Shown: positions 6,915 through 14,108 of the stretch, piece by piece
Position numbering within the stretch: the first letter of the stretch is position 1
Layout: the number at the start of each line of letters is the position of its first letter
Assembly (NCBI RefSeq): GCF_949298305.1
Contig: NZ_CASFWU010000074.1
Coordinates: 1 to 14,207, forward strand
Direction of reading: 5' to 3'
DNA: 14,207 nucleotides
Source of the DNA: an uncultured Bacteroides sp.
GTDB lineage: Bacteria; Bacteroidota; Bacteroidia; Bacteroidales; Bacteroidaceae
Notes under the pieces: model-generated
What the model saw: the letters and a program-made list of their open reading frames with translations, nothing else
Database searches by the model: none
Told to the model about the DNA's origin: nothing
Made by a program: the position numbers and the translations under genes

Positions 6915-6920
6915 AGCGAT

Positions 6921-7457
6921 ATGTCACCTGTTTCATTGATTGACAAATACTATCCGAAGGCCGACGAGCTGAAACACATCCTGCTGACCCACAGCCGTTC
7001 GGTGGCCGACAAGGCCTTGTGGATTGCCGACAGACATCCCGAGCTGGGACTGGACAGGGATTTTCTCTATGAGGCCGCCATGCTGCACGACATCGGTATT
7101 TTCCTTACAGATGCCTCCGGCATTTATTGCTTTGGCGAGCATCCTTATATCTGTCACGGCTATCTGGGTGCTGACCTGGTACGTGCCGAAGGCTTTCCCC
7201 GCCATGCACTGGTGTGTGAACGGCATACCGGCGCCGGGCTTTCGCTGGAGCAGATAGTGGAGCAGGACCTGCCCGTTCCCCATCGCGAAATGCTTCCGGT
7301 CAGTCTGGAGGAGCAGGTCATCTGCTTTGCCGACAAGTTTTTTTCAAAGACTCACCTGGATGCCGAGAAGAGTGTAGAGAAGGCTCGCAAGAGCCTCCAA
7401 CGCTATGGAGAGGCCGGATTGAGGCGTTTTGACGGGTGGTGCGAGCGCTTCTTGTAG
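6921..7457 (+). CDS. HD-domain phosphohydrolase
   Basis: A 178-residue cytoplasmic protein of the HD superfamily, metal-dependent phosphohydrolases acting on nucleotides or related phosphates. Metal ligands appear in order: H24 (LLTHSRSVA), H56-D57 (MLHDIG), H79 (ICHG), H102 (ERHTGAG) and D138 (FADKF). These extra histidines between the HD pair and the last Asp are typical of the HDIG-type subgroup. The substrate is not predictable. It starts 6 bases after the GT-C gene stop and so is almost surely translated from the same transcript; a separate promoter box follows it before lptD. No link to sugar-lipid chemistry can be shown from sequence. Confidence 0.9.
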   Translation: MSPVSLIDKYYPKADELKHILLTHSRSVADKALWIADRHPELGLDRDFLYEAAMLHDIGIFLTDASGIYCFGEHPYICHGYLGADLVRAEGFPRHALVCERHTGAGLSLEQIVEQDLPVPHREMLPVSLEEQVICFADKFFSKTHLDAEKSVEKARKSLQRYGEAGLRRFDGWCERFL

Positions 7458-7501
7458 TATCTAAATTTCTTTAAAAAGGAAGATTATCCGTATAAAATAC
7501 G

Positions 7502-7509
7502 TACTTTTG
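7502..7509 (+). promoter_or_regulatory. -7 box for lptD
   Basis: Exact TACTTTTG, 27 bases before ATG 7537, in an AT-rich 79-base gap. No clear -33 element is visible at the right distance. It suggests lptD has its own promoter besides possible read-through from the HD gene. Confidence 0.6.
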
Positions 7510-7536
7510 CCCCTTCAAGCGGAAATCAATAAGTTA

Positions 7537-10335
7537 ATGACGCCATTGAAATCGAAAATATTCATACCAATTATATTATTGTTGGTCTTGCTTTCCTTGT
7601 GCAGCGAGGCTGCTTCCCAGCGTCGGGGAAGGAGTATGCTGCCTCTTGCAGGCAGGTCGGGAGATACCCTGCAGTCTGGCGACACCATTCGGGCTGACTC
7701 GTTGGCTATCGATGTAGAGGTGGCGGATACTTTACAGGCTGATACGGCAGCTCCAAAGAAAAAAGAAGGATTGGATGCGCCTGTCACTTACGAGGCCACG
7801 GATTCCATCGTGTTTACCCAAAGCGGATTTGCCCATCTTTACGGGCAGGGTAAGGTGGTGTATCAGCAGAGCAGCAAGCCTATTGAACTGACAGCCGATG
7901 TCATAACCATGAATATGGACAGCAGTACGGTCTATGCCCACGGTGTAGAAGATTCATTGGGCAACGTGAAAGGCATGCCGGTGTTCAAGGATGGCGAAAC
8001 CCCTTACGAAACCAATACCATCCGCTATAACTTCAAGAGTAAGAAGGGAGTTATCAGTAACGTGGTGACCCAGCAGGGCGAGGGATACGTGATTGGACAC
8101 AATGCCAAGAAGGGCACCAACGACGAACTCTACATGAAGACGGGTCAGTATACCACTTGCGACAATCACGAACATCCGCACTTCTATATGCAGATGACTT
8201 ATGCCAAAGTGCGTCCCAAGAAGAACGTTGTGACCGGTCCTGCCTATCTGGTGGTGGAGGACGTTCCCTTGCCGCTGGCTGTACCGTTCTTCTTCTTCCC
8301 CTTTTCCAGCAGTTATCAGTCGGGTTTCATCATGCCTTCCTACATGGACGACTCCAATCGCGGCTTCGGTCTGACGGATGGCGGTTACTATTTTGCCATC
8401 AGCGACCAGATGGACCTGAAACTACGCGGCGACATCTTCACAAAAGGTTCGTGGGCACTGAACGCAGAGACCAACTACATCAAACGCTACAAATATTCGG
8501 GCCTTCTGCAGGCCAGCTATCAGGTGACCAAGACGGGCGACAAGGGCCTGCCAGACTATTCGGTGGCCAAGGACTTCAAGATCGTCTGGTCTCACCGTCA
8601 GGATGCCAAGGCCAATCCGAACCAAACGTTCTCCGCCAGTGTGAACTTTGCCACCAGTAGCTATGAGCGCACCAACATCAACAACCTGTACAACTCGCAG
8701 GCCATGTCGCAGAACACCAAGACTTCCAGTATCAGTTACACGCGCTACCTGTTTGACAAGAAACTGACCATTTCGGCTACCTCCAACATTGCGCAGAGCA
8801 TGAAGGACTCGTCCATCAACATGACTCTGCCCGACCTGAACATCTCGCTGACGACCCTCTTCCCCTTCAAGCGGAAAAAGGCCGTGGGTGATGAAAAGTG
8901 GTATGAGAAGATTTCGGTACGTTATACCGGACGCTTCAAGAACAGCATTCAGACCAAAGACAACATGCTGTTCAAGTCCAATCTGATTAGGGACTGGGAG
9001 AACGGCATGCAGCACGAGATTCCTGTCAGCGCCACCTTTACCCTGTTCAAGTACTTCAACGTAACGCCGAGCGTCAACTACACCGAACGTTGGTACACCC
9101 GCAAGGTGATGAAGGATTGGGACCCCACGGCGGGTACCAGCGGGCAGGAGGTGAATACGGATACCATCTACGGTTTCCACCGTGTGTATAACTACAATGC
9201 CAGCCTGAGCGCCAACACCAAGATTTACGGTATGTACAAGCCGCTCTTCTTCCCGAAGAAGGCTATACAGATACGTCATGTCATCACGCCCTCTATCAGC
9301 TTCAGTGCCGCACCAGACTTCGGCTCTTCCCGTTACGGCTATTGGGAAAGCTATACGAAGCCTAACTCCAGCGGCTCTATCGATACGGTTTATTATTCCC
9401 CTTATGCCGGACAGGCCTTCAGCCCTCCCAGCCGAGGACGCTCGGGCAATATCTCTTTCAGTATTTCCAACAACTTGGAAATGAAGTATAAGGATAAAAA
9501 TGACTCTATTCGCAAGATAAGTCTGATTGACGAACTGGGTGCCTCCATTTCCTACAACACGGCGGCCACCGTACAACCTTGGAGTGACTTGAATATGAAT
9601 CTACGTCTGAAGTTGAGCAAAAACTATACGTTCAGTATGAGTTCCAGCTTTGCGACCTATGCCTATACTTTTGATAAGAACGGTAATGTAGTCAGAGGTA
9701 ACCGGACAGAGTGGTCTTACGGGCGCTTCGGCCGTTTTCAAGGGTACGGTACCTCCTTCAGTTACACGCTGAACAACGATACTTGGAACAAAATCAGGGC
9801 TCTGTTTACGGGTGAGAAACTGGATGATGAAAAGGACAAAAACGGAACAGACAACGATGGAGGAGAGGATGCTGAGGCTACGGCAGACTCGTCCGATCCG
9901 AATGGGACGAATAAGAAAAAGAAAGAAAAAGCTGCCGTGGACGAGGATGGCTACCAGGCGTTCAAAATGCCATGGTCCATTAATTTAAGTACAGGTTTCA
10001 ATATCAGCGAAGATACCAGTAAGCCCATTAATCGCGAGACTATGCGTTATCCTTACAAGTTCAGCCTGAACGCTCTGAACATTAACGGAAACATCAAGAT
10101 TTCCAACAAATGGGCCATTAGTTTCAACTCTGGTTACGACTTCAATGCCAAGGAGATTACGCAGACAGCTTTCAACGTGACGCGCGACCTGCACTGTTTC
10201 ACCATTCAGGCAGCCATTTCACCCTTCGGACAGTGGAAATATTATAACTTCACCATCCGCGCCACCGCGCAAATCCTGCAAGACTTGAAGTGGGAGCAGC
10301 GTAGCCAGACGCAAAGCAACATCCAATGGTATTGA
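7537..10335 (+). CDS. lptD: LPS-assembly outer-membrane protein LptD (OstA/Imp family, Bacteroidetes type)
   Basis: A 932-residue outer-membrane protein that, with LptE, inserts LPS into the outer leaflet. Residues 1-26 are a signal peptide. An OstA-like periplasmic beta-jellyroll region covers about 88-215 (YGQGKVVYQQSSKPIELTAD, then MNMDSSTVYAHG). The Bacteroidetes LptD segment TTCDNHEHPHFYMQMT and a hydrophobic PLPLAVPFFFFPFSS (about 243-258) lead into a long C-terminal beta-barrel rich in alternating aromatic/polar strands, ending in Trp-Tyr as expected for Bam substrates. The start at 7537 opens the signal peptide; an upstream TTG in frame overlaps the -7 box. Mature protein has only two cysteines (208 and 887), so the paired-disulfide pattern of E. 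coli LptD is impossible. A charged low-complexity stretch at about 761-805 interrupts the barrel. The gene ends at a strong shared terminator facing ung. Confidence 0.93.
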   Translation: MTPLKSKIFIPIILLLVLLSLCSEAASQRRGRSMLPLAGRSGDTLQSGDTIRADSLAIDVEVADTLQADTAAPKKKEGLDAPVTYEATDSIVFTQSGFAHLYGQGKVVYQQSSKPIELTADVITMNMDSSTVYAHGVEDSLGNVKGMPVFKDGETPYETNTIRYNFKSKKGVISNVVTQQGEGYVIGHNAKKGTNDELYMKTGQYTTCDNHEHPHFYMQMTYAKVRPKKNVVTGPAYLVVEDVPLPLAVPFFFFPFSSSYQSGFIMPSYMDDSNRGFGLTDGGYYFAISDQMDLKLRGDIFTKGSWALNAETNYIKRYKYSGLLQASYQVTKTGDKGLPDYSVAKDFKIVWSHRQDAKANPNQTFSASVNFATSSYERTNINNLYNSQAMSQNTKTSSISYTRYLFDKKLTISATSNIAQSMKDSSINMTLPDLNISLTTLFPFKRKKAVGDEKWYEKISVRYTGRFKNSIQTKDNMLFKSNLIRDWENGMQHEIPVSATFTLFKYFNVTPSVNYTERWYTRKVMKDWDPTAGTSGQEVNTDTIYGFHRVYNYNASLSANTKIYGMYKPLFFPKKAIQIRHVITPSISFSAAPDFGSSRYGYWESYTKPNSSGSIDTVYYSPYAGQAFSPPSRGRSGNISFSISNNLEMKYKDKNDSIRKISLIDELGASISYNTAATVQPWSDLNMNLRLKLSKNYTFSMSSSFATYAYTFDKNGNVVRGNRTEWSYGRFGRFQGYGTSFSYTLNNDTWNKIRALFTGEKLDDEKDKNGTDNDGGEDAEATADSSDPNGTNKKKKEKAAVDEDGYQAFKMPWSINLSTGFNISEDTSKPINRETMRYPYKFSLNALNINGNIKISNKWAISFNSGYDFNAKEITQTAFNVTRDLHCFTIQAAISPFGQWKYYNFTIRATAQILQDLKWEQRSQTQSNIQWY

Positions 10336-10352
10336 TGGGGAAATGAATTTTT

Positions 10353-10412
10353 GGAAAAAGGAAAATGGAAAGCCGAGAGCAGAAAACTACCGACTTTCCA
10401 TTTTCTTTTTTT
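10353..10412. terminator. Bidirectional terminator between lptD and ung
   Basis: GAAAATGGAAAG (10361-10372) and CTTTCCATTTTC (10394-10405) pair perfectly over 12 bp with a 21-base loop; outward A- and T-rich flanks extend the stem with one mismatch. Seven T follow on the plus strand and a T-rich run (from AAAAAGG) on the minus strand, so it can stop both convergent genes. Confidence 0.85.
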
Positions 10413-10430
10413 CATCTGTTATTGTTCTGC

Positions 10431-11093
10431 CTACCAGACTATCTCCGTCTCTCCGTGTTCCCTCAGGTATTCGTTGGTCTTGCTGAAATGTCTGTTGCCG
10501 AAGAAGCCGTTGTAGGCCGAGAGAGGCGACGGGTGGGCCGAGGCCAGCACCAAGTGCCGGTTGCGGTCTATAAAGGCTCCTTTACGCTGGGCGTATGCTC
10601 CCCAAAGGATGAACACCAAGTGCTCACGCTCTTCGGCCAGTGTACGGATGGCGGCGTCGGTGAATGTCTCCCAACCACGGTTCTGGTGCGAACCGGCCTG
10701 ATGGGCACGGACGGTTAGGGTAGCGTTGAGCAGCAGTACGCCCTGTTGCGCCCAGCGGGTCAGGTTGCCGCTGGGGGGCGTATCGGTGCCTATGTCGTTC
10801 TTTATCTCCTTGAAGATGTTCACCAGCGAGGGTGGGAAGGGGATGCCGTCGTTTACCGAGAAGCATAGCCCGTGAGCCTGACCGGGGCCGTGGTAAGGGT
10901 CCTGCCCGATGATGACTACCTTCACGCGGTCGAAGGGGCAGAGGTTGAAGGCATTGAATATCAGTCTTCCGGGCGGATAGACTGTGGTCGTGGCGTATTC
11001 GTTGCGTACGAAATCGGTCAGGGTGCGGAAGTATTCTTTGTCGAACTCGGGTTGCAGGCGTGCTTTCCAGCTTTCTTCTATCTGAACATCCAT
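10431..11093 (-). CDS. ung: Uracil-DNA glycosylase, family 1
   Basis: A 220-residue cytoplasmic base-excision repair enzyme that removes uracil from DNA. Family 1 signatures are complete: GQDPYHGPGQAHGLCFS (63-79) with catalytic D65, FPPSLVNIFKEI (87-98), LLLNATLTV (120-128), and the Leu-intercalation motif HPSPLSA (187-193) with catalytic H187. Length is normal (about 220-230). ATG 11093 gives the usual N-terminus with ESW and a conserved EF/YF pattern soon after. It lies 234 bases from asnA on the same strand, with a hairpin between them, so it is probably transcribed separately. Confidence 0.97.
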   Translation of the reverse strand: MDVQIEESWKARLQPEFDKEYFRTLTDFVRNEYATTTVYPPGRLIFNAFNLCPFDRVKVVIIGQDPYHGPGQAHGLCFSVNDGIPFPPSLVNIFKEIKNDIGTDTPPSGNLTRWAQQGVLLLNATLTVRAHQAGSHQNRGWETFTDAAIRTLAEEREHLVFILWGAYAQRKGAFIDRNRHLVLASAHPSPLSAYNGFFGNRHFSKTNEYLREHGETEIVW

Positions 11094-11141
11094 AAGCTAT
11101 TATTTATTGGGTAGGGTTATGTAAATAGGCCGTTTGGCTTG

Positions 11142-11149
11142 CTAAAGTA
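11142..11149 (-). promoter_or_regulatory. Possible -7 box for ung
   Basis: Minus strand reads TACTTTAG, one base off TAnnTTTG, 48 bases above the ATG. No matching -33 element is seen. Confidence 0.35.
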
Positions 11150-11238
11150 CGAATAATCCTGCAAAACACCGGCCGTGCGGACATAAAAATGTCAGTTGGG
11201 TTATAGGTATTCTTCATTCTTATCAGGCTTTTATGCTG

Positions 11239-11281
11239 AAACAGGCAGGCACGTTTCTATGCTGAAAGTGCCTGCCTGTTT
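11239..11281. terminator. Terminator hairpin after asnA
   Basis: AAACAGGCAGGCAC (11239-11252) and GTGCCTGCCTGTTT (11268-11281) form a perfect 14-bp stem that can extend inward by TTTC/GAAA past a bulge. It is 46 bases after the asnA stop. The U-run on the minus strand is short (TTT then CAGC), so termination may be partial. The decamer TATGCTGAAA occurs twice, at 11232 and 11258. Confidence 0.7.
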
Positions 11282-11327
11282 TCATATCAGTGTCTTATTC
11301 CTGATGCCCATCGTTGCTGCGCCGGCC

Positions 11328-12365
11328 TCAAATCAGGTGGATGTTGTGCTCCATGCACTCCTTGCGCATCTCTTCGGGCCAGATGCTGGCCTGAATTTCG
11401 CCGATGTGTGCCTTGCGCAGGTAGAACATGCACAGACGCGACTGGCCGATGCCTCCGCCGATGGAAAGCGGAAGCGTGTCGTTCATCAGCCGTTTGTGGA
11501 AGTAGAGTTCCAGCCGACGTTCCTCGCCTTCCTCCTTCAACTGTTGTTGCAGTGCCTTCTTGTCCACACGGATGCCCATGGATGAAAGTTCGATGCTGCG
11601 TTGCAGAATGTCGTCCCACAGCACAAGGTCGCCGTTCAGGCCGGGCAGGTCGTTCAGACCGGGGGTGGTGTAGTCATCATAGTCGGGGGCGCGTCCGTCG
11701 TGTTTCTTGCCGTCGCCCAGTTTGCATCCGATGCCGATGATGAATACGGCCCCGAACTTCTTGGTGATGGCATGCTCCCTGCCCTTGGAATCCAAGTCGG
11801 GATAGAGGCGACGGAGCTCTTCGGCATGGATGAAGTGCAGCTCCTGAGGGAGGGCGGGCTTGATTTGCGGATACATTTCGTAGACCATGTATTCGGTCCG
11901 TATCATGGCTGCGTAGATGCGTCTTACTATCTGTTTGAGGAAGTCTACGTTGCGGTCTTCGGCAGTGATGACGCGCTCCCAGTCCCACTGGTCCACATAG
12001 AGCGAGTGCAGGTTGCCCAGTTCCTCGTCGGCGCGGATGGCGTTCATGTCGGTATAGATGCCGTATCCGGGTTCAATGTGATACTCGGCCAGGGTCAGTC
12101 GTTTCCATTTGGCCAATGAATGCACTACTTCCGCTTGCGCGTCGCCCAGGTCCTTGATGGGGAATGAGACGGCCCGCTCCACTCCGTTGAGGTCGTCATT
12201 GATACCCATGCCCTTCAGCACAAAAAGAGGGGCGGTGACGCGTCGCAGGCGCAACTCGGACGAGAGGTTCATCTGGAAGAAGTCTTTAATCTGCTTGATG
12301 CCAAGCTCTGTCTGCTTCAAATCCAGCAGGGGTTTGTACCCTTCAGGTTTTATCAGGTAACTCAT
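11328..12365 (-). CDS. asnA: Aspartate-ammonia ligase (asparagine synthetase A)
   Basis: A 345-residue cytoplasmic enzyme making asparagine from aspartate, ammonia and ATP; class II aminoacyl-tRNA-synthetase-like fold. Recognisable blocks: VTAPLFVLKGMGINDDLNG (43-61), AVSFPIKDL (65-73), HSLAKWKR (82-89), YTDMNAIR (104-111), DQWDWE (125-130), GDLVLWDDIL (245-254), and the ATP-binding GGGIGQSR (303-310) near the C-terminus. Length fits bacterial AsnA (330-345). The ATG at 12365 gives the canonical start with a -7 box 40 bases above. The gene is flanked by its own promoter and a terminator hairpin, so it is probably monocistronic. Confidence 0.97.
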   Translation of the reverse strand: MSYLIKPEGYKPLLDLKQTELGIKQIKDFFQMNLSSELRLRRVTAPLFVLKGMGINDDLNGVERAVSFPIKDLGDAQAEVVHSLAKWKRLTLAEYHIEPGYGIYTDMNAIRADEELGNLHSLYVDQWDWERVITAEDRNVDFLKQIVRRIYAAMIRTEYMVYEMYPQIKPALPQELHFIHAEELRRLYPDLDSKGREHAITKKFGAVFIIGIGCKLGDGKKHDGRAPDYDDYTTPGLNDLPGLNGDLVLWDDILQRSIELSSMGIRVDKKALQQQLKEEGEERRLELYFHKRLMNDTLPLSIGGGIGQSRLCMFYLRKAHIGEIQASIWPEEMRKECMEHNIHLI

Positions 12366-12405
12366 AAAGGTTTTAGATTATCAATCGTTTTGTTAATTTG
12401 CTCGG

Positions 12406-12413
12406 CAAAGATA
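12406..12413 (-). promoter_or_regulatory. -7 box for asnA
   Basis: Minus strand reads TATCTTTG, a TAnnTTTG match, 40 bases above the asnA ATG. No -33 element at 19-21 bases is evident. Confidence 0.5.
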
Positions 12414-12616
12414 GAAATAATATTGATACGTGCTCCTTCTTTGCTGTAAAAAATAACAAATTGTTTTATTAATAGCTTTGTTTGTTTTCAAAATAACAGA
12501 TTTGTTTTGTGCATTTCGCCGCTGGCTGTCCCTTGGGCTGAGTATGGATTTTCTTTCGTGGGGGTATTCTTGGAACAGAGCTGTAGGTAAAACGATGTTT
12601 TGGAGGAAAAAAAAGG
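12414..12616. other. AT-rich gap between asnA and tRNA-Arg, nothing recognised
   Basis: The 301 bases between asnA and the tRNA contain the asnA -7 box at one end and the tRNA promoter at the other. In between I see AT-rich sequence with TTGTTT-like runs and a short GC-richer patch near 12505-12545, but no convincing gene, hairpin or repeat. Confidence 0.5.
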
Positions 12617-12622
12617 ATTTTG

Positions 12623-12654
12623 TTAGGAGAATGAATAGATTTTTTATACTTTTG
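12623..12654 (+). promoter_or_regulatory. Promoter for tRNA-Arg
   Basis: -7 box TACTTTTG at 12647-12654, 12 bases before the tRNA. A TTAG element at 12623-12626 has spacing 20; an exact TTTG at 12619-12622 has spacing 24 and fits less well. Confidence 0.65.
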
Positions 12655-12666
12655 CAGCCACATAAA

Positions 12667-12739
12667 GGCTCCGTAGCTTAGTGAATAGAGCGTCAGATTC
12701 CGGTTCTGAAGGTCCTGGGTTTGAGTCCCAGCGGGGTCA
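12667..12739 (+). tRNA. tRNA-Arg (anticodon CCG)
   Basis: Full cloverleaf. Acceptor GGCTCCG pairs with CGGGGTC (two wobbles), discriminator A12739. D-arm GCTTAGTGAATAGAGC. Anticodon stem TCAGA/TCTGA with loop TTCCGGT, so anticodon CCG, reading CGG (Arg). T-arm CTGGG-TTTGAGT-CCCAG. The CCA end is not encoded (next bases CTT). It is transcribed alone from the promoter just upstream. Confidence 0.96.
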
Positions 12740-12755
12740 CTTGACAGATAAGTAA

Positions 12756-12785
12756 GAGGATGCGTCCGGATGCGGGCGCATCCTC
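12756..12785 (+). terminator. Terminator of tRNA-Arg
   Basis: GAGGATGCGTCCG (12756-12768) and CGGGCGCATCCTC (12773-12785) pair over 13 bp with one T-G wobble and a 4-base loop, followed by TGTTT. It starts 16 bases after the tRNA. Confidence 0.75.
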
Positions 12786-12804
12786 TGTTTATAATAATTC
12801 GCTC

Positions 12805-12892
12805 CTGGCCCGTTATCATGGGGCATCGCAAACGTTATCATCAGTCAACGCAAACGTTATCATCGGTTATCGCAAACGTTACCATCAGGCAA
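12805..12892. repeat. Second 22-bp tandem array, three clear units and one degenerate
   Basis: Units begin at 12827, 12849 and 12871, exactly 22 bases apart, each opening with CGCAAACGTTA[TC]CATC and then a variable hexamer-like tail. A degenerate unit at 12805 keeps only CGTTATCAT in the same phase. The core contains the palindrome AACGTT. No sequence similarity to the array at 1994-2323, but the same period. It lies just after the tRNA terminator, in non-coding DNA; function unknown. Confidence 0.8.
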
Positions 12893-13260
12893 CGTGTATT
12901 TTCCCCTTCAATGATTCGTCCAATTATAGCGGCGTATTTCGAGGGCAGAAGCTGATAACATCCGGTTCCTGCGGGACTATATGCCTCGTTGGGATACTTG
13001 AGTTATATAACTTCTTAATTTCCTGTGAAATATTAAATCTGAAACTTAAGTAAAAACTTGTGTTTCTCTCCCCCCCTATACGCAGTCTTCCATCTGAACA
13101 TCCAACCGTAGCCTCTGGATGAGACGCAAAATTTTGCACGGCTGTCCCAAGAAATAATTAACATATCTCTGTAATGTTCTAATATACAAATATATGAGTA
13201 TATAATTCTTTGTCGGAGGATTTTAAAATTAAAAATCAGTTGCTATATTGACAGCAATAA
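12893..13260. other. AT-rich non-coding stretch with two 12-bp palindromes
   Basis: No gene is supported. It holds the perfect palindromes AGTTATATAACT (13001-13012) and GCAAAATTTTGC (13126-13137), and the decamer TTGCACGGCT (13134-13143), which recurs in the array at 14109. From about 13150 the DNA becomes very AT-rich up to the start of the truncated surface-protein frame. No tRNA-derived att duplication, IS terminal repeat or transposase fragment is seen. Confidence 0.5.
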
Positions 13261-14088
13261 CAAAAAGTAGGGCTGCCGGCCAACGGGCCGGTCGATACGA
13301 TTCAAGTGGAGAAAGACTACAACCTGTTCCTCCAGGCCTACGAAGACTCGTTGCGCCGCCTGGGCATTGACGAGAAGATACACCACCTGGACGAGGTGGA
13401 AGTGAAAGCTCGCAAGCGCGACAAGGCCAGCGATGTCTTTCAGGCCCGTACCAAGTCCCTAGCCTACTACGACGTGGCTTCAGAGATGGACGACATCCAG
13501 GATCGGAACGGTTTCATCGGCGACGATATCCACGAACTGATGAGGAACATGAATCCCAATTTTTATACGCAGTTCAGCCCATCGGGCGAGGAGTATTTGT
13601 TCTACAAAGGCAGGTTTGCTCTGTTTGTCATTGACTATGAGCGGACGCTCCACGAGGAATTGGACTTCAATAAGTACCGTAATCTGACGTTGGAGTCTAT
13701 TAAGTCTATTTACATTAGCGAAGATGTGGGAACCATGTGCCGCTATGCCGACCCGAGGTTTACACCGATGAACATTGATAAACTGTATGGCTGTGCTGTA
13801 TTGATTGAAACGAAACCTGAGGGAGAGGTATCGGTCAAGGGAGGAAAAGGTGTGCGCAAGACGTGGCTCGAAGGCTATAGTAAGGTGAAGGAATTCTATT
13901 CGCCGGACTATCGGGTGCTACCCCATGAGGATGATTATCGCCGGACACTGTACTGGCAGCCGGAGTTGATGACCGATGAACAGGGACGTGCCACGGTACG
14001 CTTCTACAGCAACAGCCGTTGCCGTCGTCTGCGTATATCGGTGAATACACTGGATGCTGCCGGACGTATAGGAGTACTTGAGCGTTGA
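13261..14088 (+). pseudogene. 5'-truncated MG2-domain-type Bacteroidales surface protein (C-terminal remnant)
   Basis: The frame opens right after a TAA (13258-13260) and reads as protein at once: VGLPANGPVDTIQVEKDYN, with no start codon except an internal GTG at 13306 and no signal peptide. It continues for about 275 residues to TGA 14086-14088. The text (LDEVEVKARKRDKASDVF, YYDVASEMDDIQDR, NPNFYTQFSPSGEEYLFYKG, then DYRRTLYWQPELMTDEQG and ATVRFYSNS) looks like the C-terminal part of large Bacteroidales exported proteins with MG2/carboxypeptidase-like and TonB-plug-like regions, whose normal length is several hundred residues more. So the 5' part is missing; the coding side is GC-rich and the left side AT-rich, giving a sharp junction near 13265. 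I recall the family from its pattern only; the exact assignment is less sure than the truncation. Alternative: an in-frame start at GTG 13306 giving a 260-residue protein without export signal, which seems unlikely. Confidence 0.7.
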
Positions 14089-14108
14089 TATCGTCAGAAT
14101 AGGCATTT

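Noticed and set aside
11232..11267. TATGCTGAAA direct repeat as a fourth array
   Set aside because: Copies are 26 bases apart, not 22, and are explained by the terminator hairpin.
12469..12831. 120-residue minus-strand open frame across the tRNA
   Set aside because: It runs antisense through tRNA-Arg, its promoter and its terminator, with no family resemblance.
12760..13053. 97-residue plus-strand open frame through array 2
   Set aside because: It starts inside the tRNA terminator and translates the 22-bp repeats in changing frames; no coding signal.
12667..13265. Integrative element inserted at tRNA-Arg
   Set aside because: No integrase and no repeat of the tRNA 3' end was found between the tRNA and the truncated gene.
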